Below, one piece after another: positions 27,109-35,639 of a DNA stretch of 64,000 nucleotides. The stretch covers positions 1-64,000 of the forward strand of contig NZ_LMEO01000018.1 of assembly GCF_001426375.1 (NCBI RefSeq), in the 5' to 3' direction. Numbering within the stretch: position 1 is the stretch's first letter; the number at the start of each line of letters is the position of its first letter. A model generated the notes under the pieces. That model was given only the letters and a program-made list of their open reading frames with translations. It was not told the origin of the DNA and ran no database searches. A program made the position numbers and the translations under genes. The stretch comes from Paenibacillus sp. Root444D2. Its GTDB lineage: Bacteria > Bacillota > Bacilli > Paenibacillales > NBRC-103111.

Positions 27109-28137
27109 ATGACTCAGAAATTGTTTTCTTCGTATGATTTGAAAGGTTTGCACTTAAGCAATCGCATTGTCATGGCGCCAATGTGTCAATATTCGGTTAC
27201 GGCCAAAGACGGAAAGCCAAATGAATGGCACTACGTTCACTATCTTAGCCGCGCTATTGGCGGTACTGGTCTCATTATCATGGAGATGACGGGTGTTGAT
27301 CCCGATGGCCGCATTACTGATCTCGACTTAGGACTATGGTCAGATGATCATATTCCAGCATTCTCCAGAATTATCGACGGTGTACATTCGCATAATGGCA
27401 AAATCGGGATTCAGATCGCTCATGCTGGACGCAAAGCAGAAGACGCGGCAGTCCCCATTGCCCCATCTGCGATTAAGTTTCCTGGCTCGGCTTACAAGAT
27501 GCCGCGCGCTCTTACAACCGAGGAGGTTCAAGACGTCGTCCAAAAATTCGGTGATGCCGCCCGCCGTGCTGTAACAGCAGGTGTAGATACGATCGAGCTT
27601 CATGGAGCTCACGGCTATTTGATCCATCAGTTCCAATCGCCTCTAACCAATAAACGAGATGATGTATACGGTCAAGACCTAGCCCGTTTTGGCGTAGAAG
27701 TCATTCAAGCCGTCAAAAAAGAAATGCCTGCTGACATGCCGCTCATCTTCCGCATCTCCGCAGTGGAGTATGCTGATGGCGGATATGATATGGATCATGC
27801 CATCGAGCTTTCCAAAGCCTACCAAGCTGCAGGTGTAGATGCTTTTCATGTGAGTTCCGGCGGGGAAGGACCCGCTGGAGAGAGAAAACCAGGCAACTAC
27901 CCCGGCTATCAGGTTCCGTTCGCACGTAAAATCCGTGAGGCGCTGAATGTACCCGTGATTGCTGTAGGTATGCTCGAAGACCCAGCGCTTGCTGAGTCCG
28001 TTATCGGCAGTGAAGATGCAGATTTCATAGCGATTGCACGGGGCATGCTGCGTGATCCGTACTGGGCTACACATGCAGCCATTACACTTCGCAAAGAACC
28101 GAATCATATCCCGGAACAATATGCTCGAGCTTACTAA
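27109..28137 (+). CDS. namA: NADPH dehydrogenase NamA, Old Yellow Enzyme family
   Basis: A 342-residue FMN-dependent ene-reductase reducing activated alkenes such as N-ethylmaleimide and other electrophiles. Blocks: IVMAPMCQYS (flavin-site Cys as in Bacillus YqjM), IQIAHAGRKAE, ELHGAHGYLIHQFQSPLTNKR (His/His pair as HGAHGY) and GYQVPFARKIRE. The ATG at 27109 lies 8 bp after AAAGGAG, better than the ATG two codons before. It is followed by its own terminator. Confidence 0.94.
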   Translation: MTQKLFSSYDLKGLHLSNRIVMAPMCQYSVTAKDGKPNEWHYVHYLSRAIGGTGLIIMEMTGVDPDGRITDLDLGLWSDDHIPAFSRIIDGVHSHNGKIGIQIAHAGRKAEDAAVPIAPSAIKFPGSAYKMPRALTTEEVQDVVQKFGDAARRAVTAGVDTIELHGAHGYLIHQFQSPLTNKRDDVYGQDLARFGVEVIQAVKKEMPADMPLIFRISAVEYADGGYDMDHAIELSKAYQAAGVDAFHVSSGGEGPAGERKPGNYPGYQVPFARKIREALNVPVIAVGMLEDPALAESVIGSEDADFIAIARGMLRDPYWATHAAITLRKEPNHIPEQYARAY

Positions 28138-28148
28138 ATATAAAAAAT

Positions 28149-28185
28149 GGAGCCACCCTAGTTATTTATGGGTGGCTCCTTTCTT
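28149..28185 (+). terminator. Terminator of namA
   Basis: Perfect stem GGAGCCACCC / GGGTGGCTCC followed by TTTCTTT. Confidence 0.9.
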
Positions 28186-28309
28186 TCTAGTTGATTGCCA
28201 AGGTAACGGGAAAAGAATAAGATGTTAAATGGGCACAGATTCCTGTCAATTCACACATTACACGTATGTGCCCTTTATTTGGTTTGGACATCTGAGAGGG
28301 GATTCTCGT

Positions 28310-29473
28310 ATGAAAAGTCTTGCGTCCTACTATTTCCTATACTATCTCGGACAGGCAGCATTAATGCCTTATCTTAGCCTATATCTTAGTGATAAGGGGA
28401 TAAGCTCTACCCTAGTCGGACTGCTTCTATCTCTTTGGGCCTTTACGAGTGTCATTGCTCAGCCCATTATGGGCATACTGAATGACCGGCTGAACGATCG
28501 CCGACAAATATTGATGCTTTGTACCATCCTATCCCCTATTCTCGCATTTGGCTTCTACTTTTTTGACGCCTACTTTGCCTTATTGATCTTCTCGGTTCTC
28601 TTCCCATGGTTTCAATCTTCTTCTGCCTCGTTAAGCGATGCGTTGGCTGTTGAGATTGGCAGTAATGCGGGTATTTCTTTTGGCAGCATTCGTCTCTGGG
28701 GAGCCCTGAGTTTTTCCTTGGCTAGTTTTGCCACAGGTATTATTTATGAACGCAGCGGCTACGGAAGTAGTTTTTTCTATTTCCTTATCATCAATGCTGC
28801 TGTCCTCGGTGTATTGTTTCTATTTCCAAAAATCAAGCCGTCCGAACATAAGCTGTCGATGTTTGATCAGGCTAAAGAGGTAATTAGCCATAAACGGTTT
28901 CTAGGCTTTATTGGGATTTGCTTGCTGGTGAATTTATCGATTGCGATCAACTTTTCATTTCTTCCTATTTATTTCAAAGAAATGGGCTTTAATAAAGCCT
29001 GGATTGGCACCACGTATGCGATAGCAGCGATTATTGAAGTACCGATGTTCTGGGTATCAGCTAAGCTGAATAACAAAATCGGACGTTTGCCTGTCCTCTG
29101 CATGGCTGCAATTTGCTATGCGGCCAAGTGTTTGACATTGGCTTTCACGCACGATATTTATCTGGTGCTGGCTTCTCAGCTTTTAGACGGAATGGCCTAT
29201 GCTTTTTTCGCAAGCGCATCTGTTGAAATGGTGAAAAGTTATTCCAAAGACGAGAATCAGGCTACCTTTCAAACGGTATTTGCAGCGATCACTACGGGGC
29301 TTGGCGGAATTATTGGCGGTGCCTTTGGAGGTATCTTCATTGACCATATGGGCGCACCTTTCCTTTATTTCATATTGTTTGCGTTGTGCTTGATGGCAGC
29401 CATTTTATTCCTTATTTCCAATAAAATATCCAATCGCTCGACAAAAAAACGCACCTTTTTACATATTTTTTAA
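28310..29473 (+). CDS. MFS transporter (MFS_1-like)
   Basis: A 387-residue major facilitator protein with about 12 helices. The start SYYFLYYLGQAALMPYLSLYL and the loop GILNDRLNDRRQI (a degenerate motif A) resemble the LacY/NupG-like MFS_1 group. The ATG at 28310 has GAGGGG upstream; 27 upstream codons are open but unlikely to be used. The Lys/Arg-rich tail ends at 29473. The substrate is unknown. Confidence 0.88.
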   Translation: MKSLASYYFLYYLGQAALMPYLSLYLSDKGISSTLVGLLLSLWAFTSVIAQPIMGILNDRLNDRRQILMLCTILSPILAFGFYFFDAYFALLIFSVLFPWFQSSSASLSDALAVEIGSNAGISFGSIRLWGALSFSLASFATGIIYERSGYGSSFFYFLIINAAVLGVLFLFPKIKPSEHKLSMFDQAKEVISHKRFLGFIGICLLVNLSIAINFSFLPIYFKEMGFNKAWIGTTYAIAAIIEVPMFWVSAKLNNKIGRLPVLCMAAICYAAKCLTLAFTHDIYLVLASQLLDGMAYAFFASASVEMVKSYSKDENQATFQTVFAAITTGLGGIIGGAFGGIFIDHMGAPFLYFILFALCLMAAILFLISNKISNRSTKKRTFLHIF

Positions 29474-29594
29474 AAGAATTGTCTTGATTATAAGCTTAGA
29501 AAACTAAATAATATGAAAAAGGTCTTATTGATCGGCACGATTTGATTATGATTTGAGCTTTAGTACACACAACAGAAAGGTTGCCATTGACATC

Positions 29595-30794
29595 ATGGAG
29601 TTATCTCACCGTATTACCAAGGAACAGACAGCCAAAGAACCGTTCCCCATCTCTATACTTTCTCTTACCGTTGGCGCCTTTGCCATTGGAATGACTGAAT
29701 TTGTCATCATGGGGCTTTTGCCTAATGTCGCGAATGATCTGCATGTCAGCATCTCATCCGCAGGACAACTCATTACGATGTATGCCCTCGGGGTAGCTAT
29801 TGGCGCGCCTATACTGACGGTTCTCACCCACCGAATCCCGCAAAAAAAACTGTTATGTTTGCTAATGGTTTTATTTATTCTGGGTAACGGAATTTCTGTT
29901 TTCGCTCCAAGCTATGCCATTCTCATGGGAGCCCGTATGATAACCGCATTGACACACGGGACATTCTTTGGCGTCGGGGCTGTTATCGCCTCCAATCTGG
30001 TACGTCCGGACAAGCGTGCCGGTGCCGTATCCATTATGATGGCCGGTCTAACCATTGCCAATATTATCGGTGTTCCTCTGGGGACATTCATCGGTCAACA
30101 CATGGGGTGGCGATCCTCATTTGGCGCGATTGCGATCATGGGAATCATTGCATTAATCGGCATTCTTATCTTTATACCGCAAATTCGACATGACCAACCA
30201 GCGAGTATCGTTAAGCAGATAAGCGCTCTCGTCAAGCCCAAGCTCCTTCTTTACCTGCTTATCGGAGCACTAGGCAACGCCGGCCTATTCGCCGTCTTTA
30301 CTTATATTACGCCACTGCTTGTGCAAGTCACCGGTTTTGCTGAACATAGCGTAACTTGGATTCTAGTCCTCTTCGGCTGTGGAGTAACCATCGGAAATAT
30401 CGTTGGCGGGAAGCTTGCGGACTGGAAGCTGATGCCTTCCATACTGGGACTTTATCTTTCGATATGTGTACTTCTCACCCTCTTCACCTTTACCATTCAT
30501 AGTCCAATAGCTGCGGTATTGACTATTTTTCTGTGGGGAGCTGCTTCCTTTGCTGTGTTCCCTGGGCTGCAAGTACGAATAATGAGCCTTGCACAGGCGG
30601 CGCCAGCACTTGCTTCTACCTCCAGTCATTCTGCCGGTAATCTAGGAAATGCATCTGGCGCTTTCATAGGGGGATGGGTCATTACCCATCTATCCATCAC
30701 AGCCCTCCCTTGGGTCGGCGCTATACTTGTAGGACTGGCGCTGATCTTAGGATTTGCTTGTTATCTTGCAGAACGCAAGCCTGCTAATGTGTAA
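29595..30794 (+). CDS. MFS exporter, AraJ/YdhP-like
   Basis: A 399-residue, 12-helix drug or sugar efflux permease. TEFVIMGLLPNVANDL in helix 1, GARMITALTHGTFFGVGAV and the end NLGNASGAFIGGWVITH are typical of the AraJ/YdhP group. The start at 29595 is a compromise: AAAGG lies 14 bp upstream, and the frame is open to a TTG at 29553. The gene fragment at 6915-7160 is a relative of its last 50 residues. Ends at a clear terminator. Confidence 0.88.
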   Translation: MELSHRITKEQTAKEPFPISILSLTVGAFAIGMTEFVIMGLLPNVANDLHVSISSAGQLITMYALGVAIGAPILTVLTHRIPQKKLLCLLMVLFILGNGISVFAPSYAILMGARMITALTHGTFFGVGAVIASNLVRPDKRAGAVSIMMAGLTIANIIGVPLGTFIGQHMGWRSSFGAIAIMGIIALIGILIFIPQIRHDQPASIVKQISALVKPKLLLYLLIGALGNAGLFAVFTYITPLLVQVTGFAEHSVTWILVLFGCGVTIGNIVGGKLADWKLMPSILGLYLSICVLLTLFTFTIHSPIAAVLTIFLWGAASFAVFPGLQVRIMSLAQAAPALASTSSHSAGNLGNASGAFIGGWVITHLSITALPWVGAILVGLALILGFACYLAERKPANV

Positions 30795-30810
30795 CTCTTT
30801 AATCATACAA

Positions 30811-30843
30811 ACAAGGGGCTGTCTCTTTGGGACAGTCCCTTGT
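30811..30843 (+). terminator. Terminator of the AraJ-like MFS gene
   Basis: ACAAGGG-n-CTGTC / GACAG-n-CCCTTGT, then TTTTGT. Confidence 0.85.
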
Positions 30844-31125
30844 TTTGTCTTAAAGCCTATCTCACAGTCATCTTCGGCGACTTTTTGCACAGCCACTTTT
30901 GCTGCAATGATGTATTTCATCGTTAGATTCAAGTTGATGTAGCATTACGATTGCTGCATCGATGTTTTACATCGTTATAAGGGCGATTGGGCGAACAAAT
31001 GTTCATAAAAGGTTGATGGAACGATGTTTTACATTGTTACAAGGGAGCTCAATCATCTTTTTAATGCTGTAGCGGTGCACAAAGTAGTCTTTCGGCAAAA
31101 GAAAATCGAATTCATTTAGCGTGCA
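30844..31125. repeat. Gene-free stretch with three GATGT-n-ACATC hairpin elements
   Basis: Copies lie at 30906-30926 (ATGATGTATTTCATCGTTA), 30958-30983 and 31019-31045 (the last two share CGATGTTTTACAT-n-GTTA-n-AAGGG with about two differences in 24 bases). Each can fold as GATGT/ACATC. No gene is visible. Confidence 0.6.
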
Positions 31126-31186
31126 AAAAAAGAAAGGTTCTATTCCGATTTTCTCTAAGAAAACCGAACTATGGCCTTTCTTTTTG
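31126..31186. terminator. Terminator of the cupin gene
   Basis: Long hairpin AAAAAGAAAGG...CGGTTTTCT / AGAAAATCGG...CCTTTCTTTTTTT on the minus strand; symmetric enough to work both ways. Confidence 0.8.
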
Positions 31187-31197
31187 CATAATCAACT

Positions 31198-31851
31198 TTA
31201 GCGATTCCCATAATGATAATTGTTTTGAGGGGGATACTGGTATTGAGGCGCTGCATGGGGATGACTTGTCGTGTTAGAATACGAGGGAGTGGCCTGCCGC
31301 TTATGCATTTCTGACACACATTCGTCCGTAGGTCCAATTATAATGGTTTGATTATCTAGAGGTTTAAGAGTTTTCCTCAATAGTTCTGGATCTAAACAAT
31401 ACGTATGGGCAAGGACTTCTATTGGTGTTTTTGTTAGAATATCAGACCCAAAAATATACTCTGGATACGGAGCATCAAAGATGGCGAGTAAATGGGTGCT
31501 ATCTTCTAAAGCCACTTCCCAATGCCACCAGCCCTGCGGAATATTCGCCACTTGTCCTGGGACTATCGTCACATTTGTGATTACATTATTAAAAGGATTA
31601 ATTAAGGAAACCCTAGCGGTTCCCGTAATACAATAAACAAGCTCAGATGCATTTTGATGATAATGTGGTTCAACAACACGTCCTTTACTTAAATAAATAT
31701 CAAGCAAAGAAACGTTACCCAGCGTGTTTAAATTCTCTCGTCCCAATCGATTAATAAAATTTTCGGCATTCCTTGTTTTCAAACGGTTCTTATTGATATC
31801 AAAAAAATATTGAACATCTGGTTTCGTATAATCTATATCAGGTGTCGCCAT
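31198..31851 (-). CDS. Cupin-domain protein with Pro/Tyr/Gln-rich tail
   Basis: A 217-residue single-cupin (germin/oxalate-decarboxylase-like) protein. The barrel spans about 40-165: PHYHQNASELVYCITGTARV is motif 1 (His, His, Glu) and PQGWWHWEVAL is motif 2 with its His, so a metal site is likely. No signal peptide. The last 45 residues are low complexity, rich in Pro, Tyr, Gln, His and Asn (AAPQYQYPPQNNYHYG), which recalls spore coat or surface proteins. The enzyme activity is unknown. Confidence 0.85.
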   Translation of the reverse strand: MATPDIDYTKPDVQYFFDINKNRLKTRNAENFINRLGRENLNTLGNVSLLDIYLSKGRVVEPHYHQNASELVYCITGTARVSLINPFNNVITNVTIVPGQVANIPQGWWHWEVALEDSTHLLAIFDAPYPEYIFGSDILTKTPIEVLAHTYCLDPELLRKTLKPLDNQTIIIGPTDECVSEMHKRQATPSYSNTTSHPHAAPQYQYPPQNNYHYGNR

Positions 31852-32025
31852 TTAGGAACAACTCCATTTCACTTGTAATTCATATATCTGCATGATATGC
31901 GTTGGAAGTTAATTCGTGATAAATGCCTAGTTTTGGCTGAAGCAAGATTTCTTAAATAAAGAGCATACGCCAAAAGCATGCTGCGCCCAAGAAGCGAAAT
32001 GCTAATGCTTGCTTATACGTGTAAA

Positions 32026-32090
32026 GTTGTATTTTATACAAAATTATGCAAGATAACCCTCGTTTTTAAGCGATTGTTGCATAAAATGCA
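32026..32090 (+). repeat. Dispersed 65-bp repeat module, copy C
   Basis: Begins GTTGTATTTTATACAAAATT, continues ATGCAAG and ends GCGATTGTTGCATAAAATGCA. It aligns with 19972-20038 and 43782-43847. Confidence 0.75.
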
Positions 32091-32247
32091 ACCATTTTAG
32101 CCTAAAGCTTTGATCGGCCCCGCAATTATGAAATCAAACATACAAAAGCATTTTTTGATATGACGCAGGAATTGCTCTCTTAATTCGGGAGGAAAGCTTT
32201 AAAGTATTATAGAACCGTAGTAACTGGCAGCAGACAACCGATGTGTA

Positions 32248-32291
32248 AAAAAAGAACCTCAAGCTCCTTTTTGTGGAGTTGAGGTTCTTTT
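32248..32291. terminator. Strong bidirectional terminator-like hairpin
   Basis: AAAAGAACCTCAA-n-CTCC / GGAG-n-TTGAGGTTCTTTT with a T-rich loop. The nearest upstream gene on the minus strand is the sugar transporter, whose stop is 270 bp away, so its transcript would carry a long 3' untranslated region. Confidence 0.8.
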
Positions 32292-32300
32292 CATATAATA

Positions 32301-32508
32301 GGAATGACTTGTTCCTAATTAGCCCGTTTAAACGGAACGAGGATTCGCTATTTCGCAGAGATCCGCTCAAATTTGGGTTCAAGAGGAATGACGATTCGCT
32401 ATTTGGTCATTTTTGCGTCTGCAACGCGTTTTTCAAGTAAATAAGGTATCCTCGTTCGTGATATACCCGTCTAGCTCTCATTTGCTCAATATAACGAATC
32501 GTAGTTCC
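32301..32508. repeat. Cluster of 20-bp units, three direct and two inverted
   Basis: Consensus GGAAYGANGATTCGCTATTT. Plus-strand units: 32301-32320 (degenerate), 32334-32353, 32385-32404. Inverted units: 32439-32458 and 32489-32508. The arrangement can fold as nested hairpins. Confidence 0.8.
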
Positions 32509-32560
32509 CTTTTATGTAAATGGGGCTCGACAACCGCTATATCTCGTCCACAACGAGCAC

Positions 32561-34012
32561 TTAGGATTCGCGTGTATTAGGAAAAGTTCTATATGGGACT
32601 CCCTCTTCTTCTTTGCTTTTATTCGCAGTAGAAGCTTTTTTCGAAGACCACAAGGCTTCGATTTCCTCCAGCGATTTCCCCTTTGTCTCAGGCACTAGAC
32701 GCCAAGTGAAAAAGAAAGTAAGCAAGGACATGAAACCGAATATCCAGAATGTCACTGCGGGCCCTGCAGAACCAAGCATCGGAGGAAAGGTCTGAGATAC
32801 GATATAATCCGCTGCCCATAGCGCCATAGATGCAATTGCCGTAGCTTTTCCACGAATACGGTTCGGGAAAATTTCGGACATAATCACCCACACAACAGGC
32901 CCAAGCGATACAGCAAAGGAAGCTACATACAGTAAAATAAAGATTAGTACCAATGGCCCTGAAGGTTGTCCCGTGTGAAAGGCAGCGCCTATAACGACTA
33001 GGCACACTGTCATTGAGGCAGATCCGACGAGTAAAAGAGCCTTACGTCCCACCTTATCGATGAGCCATATAGCAAGAATGGTAAAGAGGAAATTAATCAA
33101 ACCGACCAAAATGGTCTGAATCAGGGAAGCATTCGTGCCAGCACCCGTTTCCTTAAAAATTTCCGGAGCATAATACATAATCGCGTTAATTCCCGTAACT
33201 TGCTGGAGAACGGCCAGTCCCACACCTACAATTAAAGCAAGCCGCAAAGCGGGGCTGAACAGTTGGCGGATCGATCCACTTTCCTGTTCGAACGATTCCT
33301 TAATATCCAGTACTTCCTGTCTGGCCAATTCGTCGCCGTGAATCTTAAGTAAAATCGGAAGTGACTCTGCTGCCCTCCCCTGTTTGATCAACCATCTCGG
33401 GCTTTCAGGCACAAAGAAAAGCAGTACTAAGAACAGTAAACCTGGAAGAACTCCGAAGCCAAACATCCATCGCCAAGCTGTTGAAATATCCCACGCGTCG
33501 TCGCCATACCCCGCAATGCCCATATTAATGAAATATACGAGGAAGATACCGGTCACCGTCGCGAATTGATTGAGAGCTACAAGGCGGCCGCGATATTTGG
33601 CAGGCGCTATTTCCGCGTTATAAAGAGGACATAGCGTTGAGGTAATACCAATCCCCAGTCCGCCAATAATCCGCGCAATAATATAACCAGTGAACGTATC
33701 TGGAATGGCGGAACCGATGGATCCGATAATGAATAGGATCGCGGCCATAATCAGCACTTTTTTCCGACCGAACCTGTCCCCCAGCATACCGGATCCTGCT
33801 GCTCCAACGATACACCCGATGATTAAGCTGGAGACCGCCCACCCCACTTGCACCTCGCTGAGGTCAAAGCGTTCTTTCATAAAACCAATTGCGCCCGACA
33901 CAACAGCTGTATCAAATCCAAATAATAAACCGCCCAAAGCGGCAACCATCGAAACTAGCGTGACAAACTTCATGCTTACTTGTTGGTCTTGATTGTTTAT
34001 ATGTGAGCTCAT
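32561..34012 (-). CDS. Sugar porter family MFS transporter (XylE/AraE-like)
   Basis: A 483-residue proton-coupled monosaccharide importer with 12 helices. Family signatures present: GGLLFGFDTAVVSGAI, GDRFGRKKVLI, RIIGGLGIGI, AEIAPAKYRGRLV, PESPRWLI, QQVTGINAIMYYAPEIF and VPETKGKSLEEIE. Sugars of the xylose, arabinose, glucose or galactose class fit; which one is not decidable. It lies 259 bp downstream, same strand, from the binding protein/kinase/AraC-regulator set, which is its likely sensor system. Confidence 0.92.
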   Translation of the reverse strand: MSSHINNQDQQVSMKFVTLVSMVAALGGLLFGFDTAVVSGAIGFMKERFDLSEVQVGWAVSSLIIGCIVGAAGSGMLGDRFGRKKVLIMAAILFIIGSIGSAIPDTFTGYIIARIIGGLGIGITSTLCPLYNAEIAPAKYRGRLVALNQFATVTGIFLVYFINMGIAGYGDDAWDISTAWRWMFGFGVLPGLLFLVLLFFVPESPRWLIKQGRAAESLPILLKIHGDELARQEVLDIKESFEQESGSIRQLFSPALRLALIVGVGLAVLQQVTGINAIMYYAPEIFKETGAGTNASLIQTILVGLINFLFTILAIWLIDKVGRKALLLVGSASMTVCLVVIGAAFHTGQPSGPLVLIFILLYVASFAVSLGPVVWVIMSEIFPNRIRGKATAIASMALWAADYIVSQTFPPMLGSAGPAVTFWIFGFMSLLTFFFTWRLVPETKGKSLEEIEALWSSKKASTANKSKEEEGVPYRTFPNTRES

Positions 34013-34271
34013 AAGCGATTATCCCTTCTGACTTATCCGCACCTGCGTGCGAGTCTTTTATCGTGAAAAAATAGTCAATCCTTATAATGCGAGACTCATT
34101 ATACCATGCGTTTTGTTCAAGCTAGGGGCCTATTCCCTTCACTTATTTGCTGTTTACAAGCATAATATTGATGCCTGTAATTCTCCGCCTGATATAGGGC
34201 GGCAGACTAGCATATTTTTGTTGTGTAAAAGCAAAAAAGTCCATGCATCTCTACATGAACCTTTGTCTTTA

Positions 34272-35639
34272 TTAAAGTTGGTTGCGGTATTCGGTGGGCG
34301 TTACCCCTGTTACCTTTTTAAATACTCGGCTGAAATAATTAGGATCTTTATAACCAACCATATAGCAGACTTCCTTTAAGCTGAATTGCCCTTCGTTTAT
34401 GAATTCTTTGGCCCTTTCGATCCGCAGCCTTGTCACATAATCAATGAAGGTTTCTCCCGTTTGCTGTTTGAATACTTTACTGAAATAATACGGGTTCAAA
34501 TGGACATGTTCCGCAACATCTTCGAGGGAAAGCTCCTCGTTGAATTTATCTTGAATGAACGTGATGGCGTTGTCTAGGACACTCCATGTTCGCTGCTCAC
34601 GTTCCTCACGAATTCGTTTGATGGCCAATTCCACGTACGTGCGTTCGGTAGTCTTTTCTGCAATCAACTTATCAGCCGTTTCCCGCTCACCTTCTAGGGA
34701 AAGCATTTTCATATCCTCAAATGAGCAAAGGTTACCCCACCTTTTAGGATACGTAGATGCGAAGACGGCTTCAAAATACGATCTCCTTATTCCCTCAATA
34801 TCCATTTGGACGGACCCAATGCCTACATTAGCGTCTAAATTACGCTGTTGGCGAAGTGTCTCAACCAGCTTAGCGCCTAGCAAATGAGCCTCTTCCCGCA
34901 ATACCTCATCCTTGATGTCTGCCTTTTCGAGTAGAAAAATGACCATGTGCCAATGGACCATGGAACTGACCACACAGCCGACCCTATTCTTGATAAAGCC
35001 TTTGGCGAAGTTTTTTACCGTTTCGTAAACCTTTTTCTTCTCGATGCCTAATTCCTGCTCGGATGTATGCCCGAATTCCGGCAAAGCGAGCACAAGCGCA
35101 CAGCCTTTATCTATGGAAAGCTCGAGGATATCAGCCAGATACCCCAACTCGGTTTCATTCACTTGATCGGACATAAAGACCAGAGCCATTTCCGTTTCCG
35201 CCAGCGGGAGCAGCTGGAAATACTTATCGCGCATTGCGAACTCCTCGTCGCGCTTTCTTTGGTCCTGGTCAATTTCAGCTACCAGCCGCTGGAGGAGTGC
35301 AACGATTTGATCGCGTTTAGCCGGTTTGATCAGGTACTCTTTTACTCCCAAGGAAAGGGCTTCTTTAGCGTATTCAAATTGTTCATAGGCTGTAACCAGT
35401 ACCATCTTGATCTGCGGACTATGAGCCTTGATTTCCTTTAACGCTTCAAGGCCTTGAATGCCCGGCATTCGAATATCCATCAGAACGATATGCGGTCGAA
35501 ATTCATCTGCCTTTTGGATCGCCACACGGCCATTCTCTGCATGAATAATTTCAAACGTATTCGGCATCATTCGGGTAACGATCCACTCAATACCTTCTCT
35601 CTCTAAAGCTTCATCATCTGCGATCAGTAGGCGATACAT
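34272..35639 (-). CDS. YesN-type response regulator (receiver + AraC)
   Basis: A 455-residue regulator. The receiver (1-120) has LLIADDEALEREG, phosphoacceptor Asp in IVLMDIRMPG and Lys in YLIKP. A variable middle segment follows, then an AraC-type double helix-turn-helix (about 355-455: LEDVAEHVHLNPYYFSKVFKQQTGETF and KEVCYMVGYKDPNYFSRVFKKVTG). The ATG at 35639 is chosen: GGAGG sits 6 bp upstream, and the frame open to 35702 lacks a site. It overlaps the kinase gene by 26 bp. It likely activates the sugar transporter gene downstream. Confidence 0.92.
   Translation of the reverse strand: MYRLLIADDEALEREGIEWIVTRMMPNTFEIIHAENGRVAIQKADEFRPHIVLMDIRMPGIQGLEALKEIKAHSPQIKMVLVTAYEQFEYAKEALSLGVKEYLIKPAKRDQIVALLQRLVAEIDQDQRKRDEEFAMRDKYFQLLPLAETEMALVFMSDQVNETELGYLADILELSIDKGCALVLALPEFGHTSEQELGIEKKKVYETVKNFAKGFIKNRVGCVVSSMVHWHMVIFLLEKADIKDEVLREEAHLLGAKLVETLRQQRNLDANVGIGSVQMDIEGIRRSYFEAVFASTYPKRWGNLCSFEDMKMLSLEGERETADKLIAEKTTERTYVELAIKRIREEREQRTWSVLDNAITFIQDKFNEELSLEDVAEHVHLNPYYFSKVFKQQTGETFIDYVTRLRIERAKEFINEGQFSLKEVCYMVGYKDPNYFSRVFKKVTGVTPTEYRNQL

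Larger units (their letters stand above)
31852..32560. other. Gene-free region with repeat copy C, a terminator and a 20-bp repeat cluster
   Basis: No gene; an 82-codon minus frame (32134-32382) runs through the terminator and repeats and is rejected. The region holds the 65-bp module at 32026-32090, a strong hairpin at 32248-32291 and five 20-bp repeat units between 32301 and 32508. Confidence 0.65.

Noticed and set aside
32134..32382. 82-codon minus-strand frame
   Set aside because: Spans a strong terminator hairpin and 20-bp repeat units; no ribosome site or family resemblance.
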